Assembly (NCBI GenBank): GCA_021397835.1
Contig: JAJFZO010000446.1
Coordinates: 992,001-1,056,000, forward strand
Source: Moringa oleifera
Taxonomy: Eukaryota; Streptophyta; Magnoliopsida; Brassicales; Moringaceae
Direction of reading: 5' to 3'
Length of the DNA: 64,000 nt
The translations under genes and the position numbers were made by a program. The notes under the pieces were generated by a model. The model worked only from the letters and a program-made list of their open reading frames with translations, had not been told where the DNA came from and did not search any database. Shown here piece after piece: positions 59,084 through 64,000 of this stretch (positions within the stretch are counted from its first letter, which is position 1; every line of letters begins with the position of its first letter).

Positions 59084-61129
59084 GATGATAAATTAATTTG
59101 CAAGGAACAAAGAGTTATTACTAATTATTAAGAACATATTAAATGAAAAAGAACAATTGAGAATGATAAAAGCACAACCTAACCTAGGGAAGAATTACTA
59201 TTATTCTTAATAGAAACCAAGGTTAAAACTGAGAATCAAGCTAAAGAAGATTTTTTTGTCTATGTGAGGAAAGGAAAGAGCAACTAGAGAGGGCATTGCA
59301 CTTAAGCCACTATTATGGACTCTGTTTTTTGTTCAGTAGTGAAAAATAAGGACATAGGGGTGTTCCTCTTTATTTTCATTAAAGAATGCTTTATCTATCC
59401 AAGGCCTTTGATAAGACTACTTTTTCATAAAATTCTCAGTTAACATTATGCTAGGTATTCAAGTTTTAAGGTTTTTATTCAAAAATACCTAGAAGCAAGA
59501 CTGCCTCTATTGCTTTACAGATTTAAGGACTCTTGGACCAAACAATGCAGGTTCCTTGTGGAAAAGTACCAAAAAATTTTGTTTATGCCTAAGTTAATGT
59601 ATTATTTCTTTAACTTATAAAATCTAATAAGTATTAGAAGGGAAAGATCTATTGTTCTTAGCTTACACATTTTGCAGTGAAGGTAATTAATACTTTTAAA
59701 ACATTTGGCACTAGTTAGGAGAGAGATCTTACAACTTTCGCAAATTAAGAAAGAAAATAAAAGGATTAAGGGAAAATTGTAGACCCCCTTTTAGATTCTC
59801 CTCAAACCTATAAAGAGCATTAGATCAATTTGACCAAGGTCTCTTTTTAAGACGAGAAATAGCCATGCCTACAGAAGGAGTAATATTATAGATTTTCCTA
59901 ATCAGGACAAAATCTCTTTCAATGACAGTACATGGACCTACATCCTCCATGAGTATATGCAAAAATTGAAAGAGAAAGAAGGAAAAATGAACTTTTATGA
60001 AGAATTTGCATCAAAGTAATAAGAAGATTTTGAGGAAGGAATATCTTATGATGAACAATTTTAAAGAAATTTGAGTGCAGAGGAATGGAAAGAAAGAAGC
60101 AAAATAAAGATAAAAGGAGAAAAAGTGTCATTAACGGTATTTGAAATAGATCTTTAAGGAATTAGCCATTTAAAAAGCCATTAGGGCATGGGATACTCTT
60201 TTGGTATAACCCATAGGAATGCGAGCTAACATGTTAAAAAAGGTGATATGGCAGGATATTACTTAAGGAATCACAATTGAAATTGCATCAAAGATGCGTT
60301 CACCAAAGATGATTGGGGGATACTGATGATATGGTTAACACTAGACATTTTTTCTTTTAAAGAGAATAGAAACTGACGTGGTAAAGTGGAATATTTTTTG
60401 ACATGGCAAAAGCATTAAGGTTGGCACATTGTATTGGTGGGAGTAGTAATCAGGTAAGCTACATGGATGATGTGGCAACATTTGGTAAAGAAAAGAAATA
60501 CCCACTAATGTGTGAGATGATGCGGCCCTTTTAAATTATGTGGCATATCCTTATTCATTAGAGTACCTACCACCTAGGCGTAGGTTCTGATAAAATAAAA
60601 GAACAATTGTTAATGTGGCAAGTTCAAGAATACTCGAATGCTGCCAAGCCTATATGCTCCCATTATTCATCAAATAAAATAAATAGTAAAGAATAATTAC
60701 ATAACAATGTTCAAAATACACTCAAAAACTCTCTGTATCATGGGTTTTGGTGGCATAGTGAACTTGGAAGGAAGATTCAAAGAGATTAAAAATATGGAAT
60801 GTTAGACTGAAATAATCAAAATATCCCACGAGGAGAAAGAATAACATCAATTGACTAATACCAAGCTTTTATAAGTAAATTATGAACAAAAGATGGAGAA
60901 AATTAAGAGAAAGGTTGAAAATAAGGATAAATTGGGCTATGGAGTAGGAGTAACCCCAAACGAAGGAATATTAGGAAGAACAAGTTGTAAGCAGATCATC
61001 CACCCACCATTTGAGCTTAAGGTGCATTGACGTTTTCCAATAATTGGTGGTGCATCTTTAAGACAAAAGAGAGCAGGAAGAAAAGGAAGATAAGTAGAAA
61101 TTACCATAAGTTATTGGCTAGAATTACTT
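59084..61129. other. Unassigned stretch, no clear gene
   Basis: A plus-strand patch near 59955-60160 reads coding-like (LSAEEWKERSKIKIKGEKVS) with stops on either side and may be TE-derived, family unknown. The rest shows no recognisable feature. Frames on the opposite strand (59919-60131) are low-complexity shadows of the A-rich strand. Confidence 0.35.
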
Positions 61130-61420
61130 TCTATCTCTCTTTCTCTCTCTCATTGCATGATAAGAATTTTCTATGTGTTTTCTCTTTCTTTCTCTAAAAT
61201 TTTCCTATCAAAACTCTTAAAAATCCTTAGATTAGCTTAGAAAATTGTGGGAAAAAGATTTAGATTAGCTTCGCAAAGTTGTAAGGCATTTCAAGAGGTA
61301 ATATTCTTCATGTAATTATAAAAATTTGATTTTTGAATAAAAGAATGGATTGTTTGACTGAGTGAATCTTGTTATATTTCTTGTTAGAATTTTATTTATG
61401 ATCTTGGGATGCTATTTAAT
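61130..61420 (+). other. LTR- or 3'-UTR-like segment
   Basis: A CT simple repeat (61132-61152) is followed by a near-direct repeat (TAGATTAGCTTAGAAAATTG at 61229-61248 and TAGATTAGCTTCGCAAAGTTG at 61261-61281). After these comes TTTTTGAATAAAAGAATGGA (61331-61350), a poly-A-signal-bearing phrase of the type found in plant gypsy LTRs on the plus strand. No partner LTR is in the window, so this remains a suggestion. Confidence 0.35.
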
Positions 61421-62039
61421 TTTAACTAGAAAATGTTATAAGCATGGATCACTAAGGATAAATATACTTATATGTGAAAAGAAGAACAAGGAATAACACT
61501 GAGGTTATTTTTAATGAAGCATACTGTGAAATAAAAATAATAAAAATAATAATCTTTTGAGCATTTAATATTTAGTATACTTTCATATTTCTGTCCCTAT
61601 TTTAAGAAGGAAAGGAATAAGTAAGTACAAACTTCCTTCTCACTCATAAAAATTGTTTTAGTATAAAGGGGTGGAACGAATGTCAAATAGTAATGTTTAA
61701 GAAAATCATTTTCATGTTGATGTTCAATTTTTTTTGAACAAATAGTTAATTATAAATCCTTAGAAATAACATTCAATACATAATGGAATAATCAAGAAAA
61801 GGTATAATAGTGAATGACTTTTATTTTTGGCAAAGGTGTATACAATAAGGGGATAGAAACAAAGGTTCACTCCCTTATCAGCTAGCATTCACGTGGTCCA
61901 TTTTTTGTTAACAATGACCTCATTAATGCACTAGACTTTTCTGATTTGAAAGTTGGAGACACTTTTTTTTGGTCCTCATTGGATTTTGTCCTTCATGCAT
62001 AGTATTTGTTGACAACATCTAAATTTATAGGACCAAATA
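61421..62039. other. Decayed sequence left of the gypsy polyprotein
   Basis: It probably includes the decayed end of the gypsy polyprotein and its 3' untranslated region on the minus strand (near 61840-62039). No clear terminus or polypurine tract could be assigned. Confidence 0.35.
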
Positions 62040-62059
62040 ATTCTTGCACATCTATTTCT

Positions 62060-63080
62060 TAAAGAATTAAAGCTTTTCTCAAGAAAGTTTTATTTACTAC
62101 ATAGTCCATCCAAATTTGGTGCCCATTTACCCCTTTGATTCATTGCATTTTTAAGTATAAGTTTGAACACCAGATCTCTTTCTTTAAATTATCTTGGATG
62201 CACTTGCTTGTCATATGCCCTTTTAATTTGACTTTGGTAAAGCTGCTCATGGCAAATAGGCTTCATTAATAAAATTTAGTCGTTCATATTATGCCCTAAC
62301 CCATTTAACATCTTTGAGCTTTGTTTCCATGAGGGTCTTCAAGGATGGAATTCGCATTTCAATTGGTAGTATTGCTTTCATGCCATATACCAGGGAATAT
62401 GGAGTTGCCTTGATTGATGTTCTCATTGAAGTTTTATATGCAACCAAGGCCAACGGTATCATATTGTGCTAATCCTCATAGGTCACAATCATCTTCTAAA
62501 TTATTTTCTCAATATTTTTGTTGACTATATCTACAACTCCATTCATCTTGGGTTTGTATGGGACTGAGTTATGTTACTTTTATATTAAATTAGGCATAAA
62601 TCCCATTTATCTTCTTATTATTTAAATTCATAGCATTATTTAAAATAATTCTTTTGAGGCCTATATGGACCAATAATTTTCCTTTTCAGGACTTGATTCA
62701 TTATTGCCTTCATCTCACGGGTAAAGGATCTAGCTTCTACCCATTTACTAAAATAATCTATAAAGACTAAATTGGAGTGATGGTCATGCGATGCTTTCGG
62801 GGATATTGGTCATGTCAAAACCGTAGATAGAAAGGCCATGGTGAATTCATCATTTAAAGAGGGGATCGTAAGGCATGGATTTTATCTCTGTAGATCTAAC
62901 ATTTATAGTATTCTCTCATATACTAGAAGCAATCTCTATCCATGCCCAGCAAAAAATAACCTGCTTTTATAATTTATCTTGCCATTTTCAATTTGCTAGC
63001 ATGAGAACCACATTCCCTTCATGTGTTTCTTTCATAATTTTTGCAGATTCATCCTTGTCTATGTATTGAACTAGAGTTTA
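62060..63080 (-). pseudogene. Gypsy integrase (H2C2 zinc domain and core), broken
   Basis: Read on the minus strand, the zinc-binding segment lies at about 62860-63070: YIDKDESAKIMKETHEGNVV, then IEIASSI and STEIKSM. The core follows, with FDMTNIPESIA (near 62790-62825), KWVEARSF-like and MNGVVDIVNKNIEKII (near 62500-62545), then MIPLALVAYKTSMRTSIKAT, PYSLVYGMKAILPIEMRIPS and LKTLMETKLKDVKWV (62290-62440). The last block is diagnostic of plant Ty3/gypsy integrase (family: AYRTTxRTSTGATPFSLVYGMEAVLPIE). The catalytic residues cannot all be read because of stops. Confidence 0.88.
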
Positions 63081-63089
63081 ATAGTAGCT

Positions 63090-63960
63090 TCTTATTTACA
63101 ATATTTCTCCATATAGTATGAAGTTTATAGCCAATCTTCTCAGCATCTTATTGGCATTCTCCATGGCATTTTCAACATATTAATGATCCTTCACATATTT
63201 TTGTATGTCATATTACCATGATCTTTCTTATAGTGTCTCTTCAACTAAGGCAAAATAAGTAGACAACTCTTTTATGCTCATTTTAATCAACAATACTAAT
63301 GAAGGATTGTTCACTTGGAACATGGATGTGAATGTTGCTAAAGCATCTATCATTTGATTTTCTTCCTTGGAACATAGTGAAAGGTTATTTCTTTAATATT
63401 CATGATTATTTCCTTCACCAAAAAATAGTATTTTACTAATTCTTAGTATCTAATCATCTAACTTTAACTGATATATTACCAGTGTTGCATCTCGAAGTAT
63501 TTTTATATGAATTACTTTCTTATTAATCACGACTCTCAAACTTATAATACATTAAAATTATGGTACATCCTCATAGTCTATCACATTATTAGTTAAGAAA
63601 AAATCTAGTCGTGCCATAAATGGAAAATATTACCTTTTTAAAGATTTAAGAATAGCTTCAATACCATGTTTGAGTATATCAAATGGTTCATCAATGTACA
63701 TTTGCCAACAGTTTCATAGTTTTTCAACTCTTCAATTGTTGCCATTAAATCCTTATTAGGTAAATCAAAGTTTAATACTTGATAATCGCCGCAATCACGA
63801 CCTGCTAGAAATTTAAAGATCACAATACTCTGGATAGACTTCTCAGAGACATATATCAAGTCAGACTTCAACAGTAAAACTTGCCATTGCTCTAATCTTC
63901 CAAATAACAAGGTTTTCTCAAACAAGTATTTATTGGGGTCCAATTTGGAAATGATCTATA
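63090..63960 (-). pseudogene. Gypsy RT end and RNase H, broken
   Basis: The minus-strand frame 63638-63943 reads MDPNKYLFEKTLLFGRLEQW and QVLLLKSDLIYVSEKSIQSI, the end of the gypsy RT/RNase H module (family: NPIKYLFEKPALSGRIARWQ...). Farther left, EENQMIDALATFTSMFQVNN (near 63310-63370) is the RVT_3 RNase H segment (family: REENQMADALATLASMF). RRLAINFILYGEIL (63115-63155) leads into the integrase zinc domain. Relative to the family, each module is interrupted by stops. Confidence 0.88.
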
Positions 63961-64000
63961 TTATATGTCTTAACAAAGATTAGTGAAGCCTTTGTGTTAC

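Larger units (their letters stand above)
62040..64000 (-). mobile_element. Ty3/gypsy retrotransposon remnant, runs off the right edge
   Basis: On the minus strand from 64000 leftward come the end of reverse transcriptase, RNase H, an integrase zinc domain and the integrase core, the gypsy order. Stops and frameshifts occur throughout. gag, protease and most of the reverse transcriptase would lie beyond the window. No LTR is identified. Confidence 0.88.

Noticed and set aside
59919..60131. 70-codon minus-strand frame rich in Leu, Phe and Ser
   Set aside because: Shadow of an A-rich plus-strand segment that reads as a better, though broken, coding-like stretch.

Overview
This is an AT-rich stretch of plant nuclear DNA, most likely eudicot. 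It shows spliced, degenerate plant transposon genes, a plant CYP71-type cytochrome P450 fragment, an LRR receptor-like-protein fragment, and Ty1/copia and Ty3/gypsy remnants primed or organised as in plants. I find no intact host gene, tRNA, rRNA or bacterial-type feature. The window reads as nested transposon debris, as in pericentromeric or other TE-rich heterochromatin. The species cannot be named from the sequence.

Layout. (1) 1-7758: most of a plus-strand CACTA (En/Spm) element, E1. It has TNP2 transposase, DUF4218 and DUF4216 remnants, a second gene with a C48 (Ulp1-like) protease domain, a palindromic subterminal array, and a right terminus that reads CACTACTATAAA on the minus strand. 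(2) 7759-12846: spacer with an unknown coding-like remnant, a long-TIR MITE, a gypsy RNase H scrap and the C-terminal part of an LRR receptor-like protein. (3) 12847-26500: a second CACTA element, E2, on the minus strand, about 13.65 kb, with a ~98-bp minisatellite inside its second gene. (4) 27129 to about 36380: a third CACTA element, E3, on the plus strand. Its 3.5-kb leader contains a 1.3-kb GC-rich palindromic repeat array, an AT-rich ~145-bp tandem array and two hairpins; TNP2 and a Ptta/En-Spm (Transposase_24) second gene follow. (5) 37128-38294: exon-like segments of an unidentified multi-exon pseudogene on the minus strand, in otherwise featureless DNA to 45984. (6) 45985-49125: a non-autonomous CACTA element, E4, with an exact TGC/TGC target duplication. 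(7) 51890-56850: two copia remnants of different lineages with a P450 exon fragment between them. (8) 56851-61900: mostly unassigned, with one minus-strand coiled-coil remnant. (9) 62040-64000: a minus-strand gypsy polyprotein (RNase H, integrase) leaving the window on the right.

How the parts relate. In an active CACTA element, TNP2 carries out cleavage and strand transfer, while TNPA-like products bind subterminal repeats next to the CACTA termini. All three coding copies here are dead: stops and frameshifts are spread across every gene. Many stops are single C-to-T or G-to-A changes, as expected from deamination in methylated DNA. The four CACTA elements carry four unrelated subterminal repeat families and two kinds of second gene, so they represent separate lineages rather than one local burst. 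The points most worth following up are the E3 leader, the E1 duplication that post-dates inactivation, the P450-primer-binding-site junction, and the cryptic multi-exon pseudogene.
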